This document shows positions 1 through 9,300 of a stretch of DNA of 64,000 nucleotides, in pieces; within the stretch, counting starts at the first letter, position 1; the number at the start of each line of letters is the position of its first letter. The translations under genes were made by a program, and so were the position numbers. Origin of the DNA: Bacteroidales bacterium (lineage in GTDB: Bacteria; Bacteroidota; Bacteroidia; Bacteroidales; NBLH01). Location: contig JAFGWC010000074.1 in the NCBI GenBank assembly GCA_016937695.1, forward strand, positions 1 through 64,000, in the 5' to 3' direction. Below the pieces are notes generated by a model. That model searched no databases and had not been told where the DNA came from. It worked only from the letters and a program-made list of their open reading frames with translations.

Positions 1-61
1 ATTACGAATATGCAATTGGTAAGTTCAATTTGTGTCATATATTTGAAAATTAGAGTATTTT

Positions 62-276
62 TTCTCAGGTTGAAATAATAATAAGGAAGTCGGCGAAATT
101 TCTCATGCACGCAAAGGTTGCAACCATTAAATCAGGAGACAATAGTCGAAAAAGTACCGATTATTCATTTTGACAATAAAATAGTAATATTGAACTAAAA
201 AAGTGGAGACCAGAACCCACTAAAAAAAACGGGGCGAAACCGAAAAGTCTTATGAGTAGGAACAAAAAAAAGGAAA
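62..276 (+). other. Possible 5' RNA segment of a group II intron (domain I-III remnant)
   Basis: No gene is seen in bases 1-280. The stretch is less AT-rich than other spacers and contains small hairpins: AGTGG/CCACT around 200-220, CGG/CCG around 230-243, and AATAGTC pairing with GATTATT around 143-167. The style (GGGGCGAAACCG, GTCTTATGAGTAGGAAC) resembles the RNA that precedes maturase genes in Bacteroidota group II introns. That resemblance is from memory, not from a covariance search. It lies directly upstream of the ORF at 281, where the maturase would normally start. Alternatively it is just a structured leader of that gene. Confidence 0.3.
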
Positions 277-280
277 AATT

Positions 281-1516
281 ATGTTTTTTAAAAAGTTTAT
301 GCATGTTTTAATTGGTGGATGTATTGTCTTTTTGACAACATCATGTGCTGGAACAAAAATAATTCCAACTACAACAAAGGAAAGTACTGTTACAAAAAAC
401 AATACTAATGAAAAAATAAAGGTTATATCTCAAGTTGATGACAATATGTCTATAGAAAATTTAAATAAAATCAAACAATATTTAAATTCCAAAGAAACAA
501 CAAGATATGCCGATATAAAGAAAATATTTGAATCTTATAACACTATTGATGAGGCTCTTAAACAGGATTCAATAAATTTACTGGCTGAAGTTTTTTCTTC
601 GGTTCCCAATAAAAGATACGAACATATACAAGCAGAAGAGCACCGAGCTGAAGCTCCTGAGCATTTTGATGGAATGATTGAAGTGTTCAAAAAAGAATTG
701 GCTCAAGAAATTAAAGATTATTTTGAACTGATAAATTTTCTTATTTTAAAGGGAGCTAATGTTGGTTATTTAGGTAATGATAAAAACAATAGTTTATTAT
801 TGTTTTTAAAAACAGTTGAACCTATGCGTAGGCTAGGATCCGGAGTTGATATAATTGGAGAAAAAAATAAAATATCTGAGCTAATTATAGATAAAGCAAC
901 TGGTATTGATATAATATTTGCAGCTCAAAATATTTTTGAATTAGAATCTTTCAAAAAAGCAGTCGGTAAGGTTGAAGATATTAACCTTATGGTTGAAACG
1001 AAGAATGGGCTAAAGATGAATGCTTTGCATTATGTAATTATGGGTTTACAAAACCAAAAAACACAAAAAATCAATATTCATAAGGCCTTATATCTATTGG
1101 ATAAAGGTGTTAAGGTAGTTGAAAACAATTGGATGCAACCAAACAAGGATTTAAGTTTAATCGGTATTGTTTTGAATTTTGCTGGAACTGACTTTGAAAA
1201 TACATCTATTCTTTGTAAAAAATTAATTCTTGCTGGAGCAGATGTTAATATTAAAGCATATGGTCGCTCACCTTTGTATGAATTTGTTGTTTTTATTGGG
1301 AGACCTGAGTTTTCTGCTAACGAGGGTGAAGAAATTATTAAATTGTTTTTAGAAAAAGGTGCAGATGTCAATTTTGTTTACGACAAAAAAACAACTCTCG
1401 ATAGAATTTTACCTCGCTTGAATTCCGAAAATTCTGAGGTTAAGGCAAGTGCATCAAGAGTGGTAGAATTATTACAATCAAAAGGGGCAAAAAAATTTGC
1501 TGAATTAGAGCAATGA
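281..1516 (+). CDS. Ankyrin-repeat-like lipoprotein
   Basis: A 411-residue protein with a lipoprotein signal: basic start, hydrophobic segment VLIGGCIVFLTTSC, and a lipobox Cys near residue 22. It is therefore likely anchored to a membrane by lipid. The C-terminal half has ankyrin-like units (LLDKGVKVV about 268-276, LILAGADVNIK about 312-322, LFLEKGADVNF about 354-364), which suggests a protein-binding surface. The middle (80-250) is not recognised. The start is the first ATG and follows an AGGAAAAATT leader. It stands alone, with its stop only about 10 bases from the end of a minus-strand group II intron remnant, and a possible intron RNA segment lies upstream. Such lipoproteins can be effectors, immunity proteins or housekeeping surface proteins; nothing here decides. 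Confidence 0.75.
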   Translation: MFFKKFMHVLIGGCIVFLTTSCAGTKIIPTTTKESTVTKNNTNEKIKVISQVDDNMSIENLNKIKQYLNSKETTRYADIKKIFESYNTIDEALKQDSINLLAEVFSSVPNKRYEHIQAEEHRAEAPEHFDGMIEVFKKELAQEIKDYFELINFLILKGANVGYLGNDKNNSLLLFLKTVEPMRRLGSGVDIIGEKNKISELIIDKATGIDIIFAAQNIFELESFKKAVGKVEDINLMVETKNGLKMNALHYVIMGLQNQKTQKINIHKALYLLDKGVKVVENNWMQPNKDLSLIGIVLNFAGTDFENTSILCKKLILAGADVNIKAYGRSPLYEFVVFIGRPEFSANEGEEIIKLFLEKGADVNFVYDKKTTLDRILPRLNSENSEVKASASRVVELLQSKGAKKFAELEQ

Positions 1517-1526
1517 CCAGTCCATA

Positions 1527-1900
1527 ATCGAGTAGGCTGCCAACAGTCAAGATGACTGTTGGTGAACCTCTCACACCACTGTACGTACGGGTCTTCCCGA
1601 AAAAAACCGGAACAAGCTATTAATCATCAACTTAAAGCATAATAATATTCAAGAAAAGATTTATAGCCTCTTTGTTATAATCTGGCAATTGTGATTGTGG
1701 TAAGCATCATAGGATTTTAGCAACAGCACATCCGCCCATTCTGGTTCGCGACCAGGAATATGCCTGACCTTTTTCAATTCCTAAACGTATAAAACTTCGC
1801 ATTTTATTATTCGGCTTTTTCCAATGGTGCCAGATGCAATAGCGCAATCGGTTACGAGTCCAACTATCTAAATCTCTTAATTTACTGGTATACTTTTAAT
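1527..1900 (-). mobile_element. 3' remnant of a group II intron (maturase tail plus domain V/VI-like end)
   Basis: Read on the minus strand, the end of a maturase is followed by CGTACGTACAGTGGTGTGAG (about 1572-1591), a form typical of bacterial group II domain V. A perfect 10-bp hairpin follows (1540-1549 with 1553-1562, loop of 3), in the position of domain VI. The element ends in CCTACTCGAT, a usual intron 3' end, placing the intron-exon junction near 1527. No 5' half is found on the same strand: the homology stops at about 1895-1900 and a different broken gene begins. The element is dead as an autonomous intron. Confidence 0.75.
1627..1900 (-). pseudogene. Group II intron reverse transcriptase/maturase, C-terminal fragment (pseudogene)
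   Basis: Only the GIIM/maturase C-terminal domain remains. The minus strand reads LRDLDSWTRNRLRYCIWHHW, then KKPNNKMRSFIRLGIEKG, then SWSRTRMGGCAVAK, the usual maturase order. At about 1712-1718 one base is lost. The shifted frame continues PMMLTTITIARL, hits an in-frame TAA at 1675-1677, and resumes QRGYKSFLEYYYALS before the natural stop at 1627-1629. So there is one frameshift and one nonsense codon, and the reverse transcriptase catalytic domain is missing upstream of about 1900. The presence of the GIIM domain argues for a group II intron enzyme and against a diversity-generating retroelement RT. Confidence 0.85.
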
Positions 1901-2242
1901 GAATATTAACAATATGACGCTCTATTACGAATTACAAATTTTTAAGAATGTTTACACGCTTGTACGGAAAGTGTCTTTATATACACAAGAGTTTCCGAAA
2001 GAACATAAATACACTCTTGGGCAAGATATGAAATGAGATGCAATACAGCTTGTAAGGAGTATTTATAGAGAGCCAATAAAGCAAAAAATAAATTGGTTTA
2101 TCTGGAAGCATTTTTAGACGACTTTGAGTTGCTGAAACTTGAAATATGCCTATGTATAGATTTGAAAATATTAGAAATTAAAAAACAAGCCGATCTATCG
2201 GGTTTAATTGATAGCATAGGCAAACAAAAAAATATAAGATAA
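1899..2242 (+). pseudogene. Four-helix-bundle protein (S23/Avd-like), broken
   Basis: From ATG 1899 the frame reads YELQIFKNVYTLVRKVSL and YTLGQDMK, typical of the four-helix-bundle family that includes 23S intervening-sequence proteins and the Avd accessory protein of diversity-generating retroelements. A TGA at 2034-2036 interrupts it, the same frame resumes DAIQLVRSIYR, and a frameshift near 2066-2072 follows. The next frame reads NKAKNKLVYLEAFLDDFELL and LKILEIKKQADLSGLIDSIG, ending at TAA 2240-2242. The reconstructed length of about 113 residues fits the family. With two lesions it is unlikely to be functional. It is back to back with the intron maturase fragment. Confidence 0.8.
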
Positions 2243-2424
2243 AAGACAAAAGGTAAAAGTTAAAACGGCCAACTCTATTTAGGCATCTACAACTAACAAT
2301 TGAACAATTGAACAGTATATTGAGCTAAAAATCACTACTTTCTAAATTATATAAATATTATTTTTTTTATTTCCCACATCTAAAGCTTACTTTTGCAGGA
2401 ATTTTTTATAAACATAATTTATTA

Positions 2425-3204
2425 ATGGGAACATTTCTTTTCGATAAAATAATATTTGGCCCGGTAAAAAGTCGCAGATTAGGTATATCGCTTGGTATAA
2501 ATTTATTACCAACCGATTCTAAACTCTGTAATTTTAATTGTATATATTGCGAATGTGGTTGGACGCCAGGCAAACAAGAAATTAAGATTAAATTTCATCC
2601 GCGAGAGTTAGTGGCTGAAAAGCTGGAAGAAATGCTTGTTAAAATGAAAGAAAATAACGAGCAACTTGATGTTATTACATATGCCGGAAATGGCGAACCA
2701 ACTTTACACACAGATTTTGATAAAATTATTGATGATACTATAAGACTTAGAGATAAATATTTTCCTAATGTGAGAATCGCTGTTCTTTCAAATGCGACTT
2801 TAATACATAAAGAAAGCGTTTTTAAAGCATTAAACCTTGTTGAAGATAATATTTTAAAATTAGATTCTGCATTTGATGAAACGGTAAGGCTTTTAAACAA
2901 TCCAATTGGGAAATACGACACAAAAAAGCTTGTTGAAAACTTGAAAAAGTTTAATGGAAATCTTATTATACAAACTATGTTTGTGAAAGGATTTTATGAA
3001 GGAAAATTAGTTGATAATACAACTGAAAATGAGCTTGTTGCATGGATTGACCTGTTACATCAAATAAAACCGAAAATGGTTATGATATACACAATTGCCA
3101 GAGATACTCCAAGTCCTGATTTAGTTAAAGTTAGCCTTGATGATTTAAATATCATAAAAAAAAGACTTGAAAACGAAGGATTTGAAGTACAAGTTTCGGC
3201 TTAA
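2425..3204 (+). CDS. Radical SAM protein
   Basis: A 259-residue enzyme with the radical SAM signature CNFNCIYC (residues about 35-42), whose three Cys bind the [4Fe-4S] cluster that cleaves S-adenosylmethionine. A GNGEP segment (about 93-97) is the usual SAM-contacting glycine motif. The N-terminus FGPVKSRRLGISLGINLLP is typical of the COG0731-like (wybutosine-synthesis-related) Fe-S oxidoreductases widespread in bacteria, whose substrate is not established. Length fits the family. The ATG at 2425 is the first of the frame and gives the complete N-terminal motif. The next gene downstream, a U32 protein, has the same orientation but is separated by a repetitive 92-base spacer, so co-transcription is possible but unproved. 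Confidence 0.85.
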   Translation: MGTFLFDKIIFGPVKSRRLGISLGINLLPTDSKLCNFNCIYCECGWTPGKQEIKIKFHPRELVAEKLEEMLVKMKENNEQLDVITYAGNGEPTLHTDFDKIIDDTIRLRDKYFPNVRIAVLSNATLIHKESVFKALNLVEDNILKLDSAFDETVRLLNNPIGKYDTKKLVENLKKFNGNLIIQTMFVKGFYEGKLVDNTTENELVAWIDLLHQIKPKMVMIYTIARDTPSPDLVKVSLDDLNIIKKRLENEGFEVQVSA

Positions 3205-3290
3205 ATTAGAAATTGGTAATTGGTAATTAGTAAATGGTAATTAGTGTATTAGTAAATAGTAAATAGTGCATTAGTGGCAAAAATTGAAAT
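3205..3290. repeat. Degenerate short tandem repeat (GGTAATTAGTAAAT-like)
   Basis: The spacer between the radical SAM and U32 genes consists of imperfect copies of TTGGTAATTAGTAAATGG / TAGTAAATAGTGCATTAG units, about 9-18 bases each. It has no coding potential or strong hairpin. Such simple repeats often arise by slippage in AT-rich spacers. Confidence 0.6.
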
Positions 3291-3296
3291 TAAAAA

Positions 3297-4544
3297 ATGA
3301 GTTTAAAGAGAGAAGATATTGAATTAATGGCGCCTGTTGGCACTTACGAGTCGTTAATGGCAGCTATTCAGGGAGGTGCAAATTCTGTTTATTTTGGAAT
3401 TGAGCAGCTTAATATGCGCGCAAAATCAACAAATAATTTCACAACCGACGATTTACAGAATATTGTTTCAATTGCTAAAGAAAATAATATAAAAACATAT
3501 CTAACAGTAAATACTATTTTATACGATCACGATTTGGTTTTGATGAAAGAAATAGTAGATATTGCAAAAAATAGCGGAATTACAGCAATAATAGCTTCAG
3601 ATCAGGCAGTTATAAACTATGCCGCATCTATTGGCGTTGAAGTTCATATTTCAACACAATTAAACGTAAGCAATATTGAAACCTTAAAGTTTTATTCTCA
3701 TTTTGCTGATGTTATGGTTTTGGCAAGAGAATTAAGCCTGAAACAAGTAGATTTTATTACCAAAGCAATTGAAAAAGAGCAGATTAAAGGCCCTTCGGGC
3801 GAACTAATAAAAATTGAGATTTTTGCTCATGGCGCATTGTGCATGGCAGTTTCGGGCAAATGCTATTTGAGTTTACACGAACAAAATTCATCTGCAAACA
3901 GAGGTGCTTGTCTTCAAACATGCAGAAAAGCATATGTAGTAACCGAAAAAGAAAGCGGATACGAGCTAGAGATTGATAATGAGTACATTATGTCGCCAAA
4001 AGATTTGTGTACAATTGGTTTTGTTGACAAAATTATTAATTCCGGCGTTAAAGTTTTAAAAATTGAAGGAAGAGCAAGACCTGCTGAATATGTAAAAATT
4101 GTTAGTCAGTGTTATAACGAAGCAATTGATGCTCATTTTGAAAATACATATACAGTTGAGAAAATAAAAAACTGGGAAGAACGCCTTGCAACTGTCTTTA
4201 ACAGAGGCTTTTGGGATGGCTATTATCTTGGCCGTAAAATTGGCGAATGGAGTAAAGATTATGGTTCAAAAGCCACAAAAACAAAAGAATATATCGGAAA
4301 AGGAATGAATTATTTCAGTAAATTAAAAGTTGCTGAGTTTTTAATTCAATCAGGAAACCTTAAAGTTGGCGACGAAATTTTAATTACTGGTCCAACAACA
4401 GGTGTTATTCAAACAACAGTTAAAGAAATAAGAATAGATTTGCAAAACGCTGAAGAAGCAATAAAAGGACAAACAATTTCTATCCCAATTGATGAAAAAG
4501 TAAGACGTGCAGATAAACTTTACAAAGTAGTAAATATCAAATAA
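3297..4544 (+). CDS. Peptidase U32 family protein (TrhP/RlhA-like RNA hydroxylation type)
   Basis: A 415-residue U32 protein. The N-terminus ELMAPVGTYESLMAAIQGGA and the signature EIFAHGALCMAVSGKCYLS (about 178-196) are diagnostic, and the Cys set (GALC, GKCYLS, GACLQTCR) fits the cluster-binding cysteines of the family. Although called peptidases, the characterised members YegQ (TrhP) and YdcP (RlhA) act in prephenate-dependent hydroxylation of tRNA U34 or of 23S rRNA. Which RNA this copy serves cannot be told from sequence alone. The C-terminal domain (about 330-415) is a beta-barrel-like U32 C-terminal region (VGDEILITGPTTGVIQT). It is followed by a ferredoxin gene after 113 bases, a plausible electron source for a cluster-dependent enzyme (inference). 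Confidence 0.88.
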   Translation: MSLKREDIELMAPVGTYESLMAAIQGGANSVYFGIEQLNMRAKSTNNFTTDDLQNIVSIAKENNIKTYLTVNTILYDHDLVLMKEIVDIAKNSGITAIIASDQAVINYAASIGVEVHISTQLNVSNIETLKFYSHFADVMVLARELSLKQVDFITKAIEKEQIKGPSGELIKIEIFAHGALCMAVSGKCYLSLHEQNSSANRGACLQTCRKAYVVTEKESGYELEIDNEYIMSPKDLCTIGFVDKIINSGVKVLKIEGRARPAEYVKIVSQCYNEAIDAHFENTYTVEKIKNWEERLATVFNRGFWDGYYLGRKIGEWSKDYGSKATKTKEYIGKGMNYFSKLKVAEFLIQSGNLKVGDEILITGPTTGVIQTTVKEIRIDLQNAEEAIKGQTISIPIDEKVRRADKLYKVVNIK

Positions 4545-4657
4545 ATAGCTTTTGTTTAATAAAAGAAAGAAAATAAAGGTCTCAAGAAAAAATATAAGTA
4601 AGCTTATTTATTAATTTACTTTTATTATTTTCCTTTGGTCTTTTATCTCACAAAATT

Positions 4658-4885
4658 ATGATAAGAATTACACATCATAGAGCAAAATGTATTGGTTGCG
4701 GATATTGCATTGAAGTTGCTCCATACAGATGGCTAATGAATAAAAAAGACGGAAAAACAGATTTAATATCAGCAAAAGGCAAAAAAGAAATTTACACTTT
4801 AGTAGTTGCTGATGATGAATTTGAAAATAATAAAGAAGCTGCAGAGCTTTGTCCGGTGAAAATTATCAGAGTTGAAAAAGTTTAA
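4658..4885 (+). CDS. Small ferredoxin, single [4Fe-4S] cluster
   Basis: A 75-residue ferredoxin. CIGCGYC (residues 11-17) supplies three cluster ligands and the Cys of CPVKI (about 65) the fourth. The second Cys motif of 2[4Fe-4S] ferredoxins is absent, so one cluster is expected. It is a soluble cytoplasmic electron carrier. The 113-base gap to the U32 gene is AT-rich without a clear terminator, so the two may be expressed together. Partner enzymes are not evident; the radical SAM and U32 proteins upstream both need electrons or clusters. Confidence 0.88.
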   Translation: MIRITHHRAKCIGCGYCIEVAPYRWLMNKKDGKTDLISAKGKKEIYTLVVADDEFENNKEAAELCPVKIIRVEKV

Positions 4886-4949
4886 GGTTAAAAAAGTTAT
4901 TATTATATTTGTAATAATCTAGTAAAAAACATTATCTAAAAACCTAAAG

Positions 4950-5654
4950 ATGAAAACAATAAAACAAATATTTATAGCTTTATGCTTAATTTTATTTGTC
5001 AATTCTGAAATTTTAAGCCAAATAACTTTATCAGAAATTATTGACAAACATGTTGAAGCAACAGGTTTAAAAGGCGGAATGAGTAATTTTAAAACCGTTT
5101 TAATAAAAGGGAAATTTAGACAAGGCGAAATGGATTTGCCTTTAGAAATGTCAATGCTTTTTCCTAACATGTTACGTTTTGACATGATTTACATGGAAGA
5201 AAAATATACAAAAGCAACAAATGGCGAATACGATTGGGAATTAAGTCCAAGAGTAGATACAATTATAGTGTCTGAAGTAAAAAAGAATCCTGTTTTTGAA
5301 ATCTATAACAAATGGACAGGCGGACTTGCAGATTATGTTGAAAACGGAATGATTGCTGATTATATTGGCGATACAATTATAGATAATGTTAATGTTTACA
5401 AAATTTCTTTATTGCTAGATGATATAAAATCTTATCTATACATAGATAAATCTACAAACTTACTGATTAGAGTAGACGAAAACGAAGATGGAAGTTCACG
5501 ATCAGAATTATCTGATTATCAAAAATTTAATGGCTTTTTATTAGCAAAAAGAATTGCAAGTTTTAAATATAATGCTCCATCTGTAATAATGATGTTTGAT
5601 GAAATTGAAATAAACAAGGAGATTTCAGAAAAAATATTTAATAAACCGGAATAA
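4950..5654 (+). CDS. LolA-like periplasmic protein
   Basis: A 234-residue protein with an N-terminal signal peptide (KQIFIALCLILFVNSEILSQ, likely cleaved after about residue 25). The mature part has the mixed beta layout of LolA/outer-membrane-lipoprotein-sorting-like proteins: a helix with EIIDKHVEATG, then FKTVLIKGKF, MSMLFPNMLRFD, EYDWEL, YKISLLLDDIKSYLYIDKST and LIRVDENEDG strands. Proteins of this shape bind lipoprotein acyl chains or other hydrophobic ligands in the periplasm. Assignment as true LolA is not supported, because Bacteroidota have many such paralogues. It sits alone between a ferredoxin and an unknown gene. Confidence 0.6.
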   Translation: MKTIKQIFIALCLILFVNSEILSQITLSEIIDKHVEATGLKGGMSNFKTVLIKGKFRQGEMDLPLEMSMLFPNMLRFDMIYMEEKYTKATNGEYDWELSPRVDTIIVSEVKKNPVFEIYNKWTGGLADYVENGMIADYIGDTIIDNVNVYKISLLLDDIKSYLYIDKSTNLLIRVDENEDGSSRSELSDYQKFNGFLLAKRIASFKYNAPSVIMMFDEIEINKEISEKIFNKPE

Positions 5655-5700
5655 TTGTTTATTTTGCTGCTTTAACATTATTACTTAATACAAAAAAAAA

Positions 5701-6249
5701 GTGAAGAGTAAATTTATTGAAGGTGAAATTTACGAATTTAAATATGTAAAAAAGGTTTTTCTCGAAGAAGAGTATTTTATATTTGAAGACTTAAATAAAG
5801 AACGATATTTACTTTCTGTGTATTTTTACAACAATTATGGTTTTGTTTTAGGCGAAAATATATCTGCAAAAATTTTAAGAATAGATTGTTCCGGCAAGAT
5901 TTTTTTTGAACCCGAACATGCTCATTATAAAGTTGGTTCTGTTTATGAATTTGATTTTAATAGAATTGAAGTTTCTAAAATTGACAAATTAATTGAGAAC
6001 ACAGGAAAATTTAAAAAAGAAAAATTATATGTCATAATAGTTACAGATATATTTGGCGAAGAACATGTTGTAACACCGCACAAATGGCAACAAAAAAAGA
6101 ATTTCAAAACAGATAAAATTAAATGCCGCATTGATAAAATAATGAAAGGAAACTTTTTTTTATCTAATATGGAACCAATTCAATCTCCGAATAATTTTTT
6201 TTTGAACGCTTCAAAGCATAAATTGTTAACATTACTTGTAAAATTGTAG
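5701..6249 (+). CDS. Protein of unknown function, possible tandem OB-fold
   Basis: A 182-residue soluble protein without signal or membrane segment. The start is GTG 5701 after an A-tract; no earlier in-frame ATG fits. Two similar halves are visible. One begins GEIYEFKYVKKVFLEEEYFI (about 8-27) and the other GSVYEFDFNRIEV (about 79-91), each followed by charged beta-rich sequence (ISAKILRIDCSGKIFF; KCRIDKIMKGNFFLS). This resembles tandem OB/S1-like modules and would suggest nucleic-acid binding, but that is inference from pattern only. The large AsmA-like gene follows after 89 bases. Confidence 0.6.
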   Translation: MKSKFIEGEIYEFKYVKKVFLEEEYFIFEDLNKERYLLSVYFYNNYGFVLGENISAKILRIDCSGKIFFEPEHAHYKVGSVYEFDFNRIEVSKIDKLIENTGKFKKEKLYVIIVTDIFGEEHVVTPHKWQQKKNFKTDKIKCRIDKIMKGNFFLSNMEPIQSPNNFFLNASKHKLLTLLVKL

Positions 6250-6338
6250 AGTATTTTTTTATCTTTATGGCTTAATTTTTATATTTCATTGTTGTGAAAA
6301 AAATAAAATATTCCTCAAAGAGGTTTTCATAATGTTTT

Positions 6339-9300
6339 ATGGAGGAAATAGAAAATAATGAAACTCAAAAGTCGGTTAAAAAAAAACGTATCTTATTAAA
6401 AATATCATACGCAATTATTTTTTTATTTCTGATAAGCGATATTTCTCTTTACTTTTTTGCCACTCCTCTATTAAAGAATTACTTACAAACAAAAGTTGAA
6501 AAAGAAACTCAAGGTTTATTTACTGTTGATTTTGACAAAATAAGTATAGAAATTGGTTTGAGATTGCTAAAATTAGAAAATTTCAAATTAATTTCTGATA
6601 CAAGTATTTATAATAAATTAATTAAAGATAAAAAAGCAGAAGCTGCACTTTACAACATAAGTTGCTCATCTATTGAATTTTGGGGAACAGGTTTATACAA
6701 GCTTTTTATAAATAAAAAATTAAATGTTTCGGAATTAAAACTTAACGATCCAATTGTTGATCTTAAAAAACTGCCCGATAATAATATTGATATTGACAAA
6801 AGAGATTTTGTACACGAAGATTTATTTCCTTCGATTTCGATTTATTTAAACGAAATAAAAATAAAAACCATAAGCCTTAATAATGGTAAATTTAATCTTA
6901 ATATAAATCAAGATAGCACAAAAAAAACAAAACATGTAGGTTTTATATCAGTAAAATTAAATAATTTTTTGCTTAACCAAAAAGAGTTTGATGAAAAAGC
7001 TAAACTCTTTTATTCTGAGGATATATCTATTGAAATAGACAATTACAAAATAAAACTTAGCGATAATATTCACTATTTGTTTGTTGAAAATATTTATTTG
7101 TCAAGCAAAAAATCTATATTAACTGCTGTTGGCGTAAAAGTTAATCCAATCAGCAATTCAAAAAAATATTTGAATAATTTAGAAGATAATTACTATCGAT
7201 TTAAAACATCAATAATTGAAATAAACAACTTTAACTTAAATCAATTATATTTCGACAAAAACATTAATATTCAGCAACTTACTATTGATAATCCGGAAAT
7301 CAGCATTATCAACAAATATGAAAAAGACGAAAAAACTACTAAATCAAAAGAAATAGATTTATATAATTTAATTAAAGGTAAATTTATTTCTATATCTATT
7401 GATAGTTTAAAAATAAAAAACGGAAAGCTAAATTATTTTTACAATACTGATATTAAAAACGAAGCTTCATATAAAACCGGCAGTTTAAATTTGAAATTAT
7501 ATAATTTTGTTTTAGATGAACATTCGAAAGATGTTGAATCAAAAATATTTTATTCTGATGATATATATTTCAATTTAAACTCTTTTTATGCTTTGTTTCC
7601 AAATAATAACAATCAACTTTATGTTGAAAATATTTGGGTAAATACATTTAATAAAGAATTATCTGCAACAAATATTAAATTCTCACAAAAAAAAATCAAC
7701 AAATCTAAAAACCTGATAAACAAAGCATTATTTGATATAAAAATTCCAAATATAAAATTAAACGGAGTACGTTTTAAAAATTTCTATCATAGTAGAAATA
7801 TATATTTACAAAGCGTAAATTTTAGTTCTTCCAATTTTGATGCTATTTTTCATAATAAACAGGATAAAAAAATTTCAGAAACCGATATTATTAATTCTAT
7901 ATTTTCTGACTTCATAAAAAGTATTTATATAAAAAATTTCAATATTAAAAAAAGCAATTTTAATTTTAAAATATATCAAAACGACAGCGTTTACAACAAT
8001 TATTCAGGAAAAGTAATTTTTGATTTGCGTTCTTTTAATTTAAATAAATATCAAAACCAAAATCAAAATAAATTGTTTTATGCCGATGGATTTAAATTGC
8101 AATTATTTGATTATAGCCAAGATTTAAAAGACAGAACCCATTCGATAAATCTTGATAACATAACAATTTCAAGTTTTGATTCTTTGTTATATATTTCAAA
8201 ATTATCTGTTCAGCCAAGAAATGATTTAAAAACATATAGCGATTTAGAAAAAAAACACATCAACAAAATTTATAGTTTTAGCATTCAAAATTCAAAAATT
8301 GAAGGAGTTGATATAAACAAAGCCTATTTCGACAGCATTTTAGACATAAAAAGTATCTCTATTAACAACCCAAAATTTATTTTTTCAAATTATACTGACA
8401 TTTATGAATTAGCAGATACAAATTCTATTATTGAAGAAAAAACAAACAATTTAGATTCGGATTTTGCAGATTTGGATTTAATTGAAAAAATATTAGAACC
8501 AGACTCCACCAAACACAATAAAAGCTTAAAAGACTTATTATCATCATATTACTCAATAATTAATATTCGTAATTTAAATTTACAGAAAGGCGATTTCAAA
8601 TATCTAGAAATAGATAGTAACATTAATATTGATGTGATGATGAGCGGCAAACTGTCAGTTAGATTAAACGAATTTAGATTTGACACAAAAAAAAGCGAAC
8701 TGAAAAATAAATTTTCTTACTCCGACAATATTCAATTTGCCATTGATGATTTTCAAATGAAATTTTTCGATAAAAATTATCAATTGAAAGTAAAAAGAGC
8801 TATTTTCTCGTCAAAAGATTCTATTTTTAATGCAACAATTGTTAGAGTTTTTCCAACTAATAAACTATTAAATTCAAATAATAAAAAAAATACTTATACT
8901 ATTTACACACCGAATATTATTACAAAAGGAACTAACTCCGGCGAGTTTATTGACAATAACATTCTGGATTTTGGAAATGTATTAATAAAAAGTCCTGTTA
9001 TCGCTTTATCGCAAAAAGAAATAGACGAAAAAACCTTTTCCGAAACCGATAAAAATAAAAAACACAGATTCCCTTTTCAAAAAATTTGGTTTAATAAAAT
9101 TGAAATTGACAGTGGTATTTTCGGCTTAATGAATACCAATAAATTTGACATTAATAATCTTTCTATTAAAACAAAATTTAGTGCTAACTTGTTTGAAATC
9201 GAAATAGATTCAAATAAAATTAATAATCCGAAAAATATATTTAAAAACCTAAACGCAATTGCCACAATATACGATTTGCATTACCAAATGCCAGATAGCA

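Noticed and set aside
1078-1371. Opposite-strand 97-codon ORF in the ankyrin lipoprotein gene
   Set aside because: It lies inside the real gene and has no family features or start signals.
1599-2242. A diversity-generating retroelement (RT plus Avd-like gene)
   Set aside because: The RT fragment has a GIIM maturase domain and group II RNA end, both genes are broken, and no template/variable repeat pair is visible.
3205-3290. CRISPR-like short repeat cluster
   Set aside because: Units are only about 14-18 bases, imperfect and with no unique spacers; no cas genes nearby.
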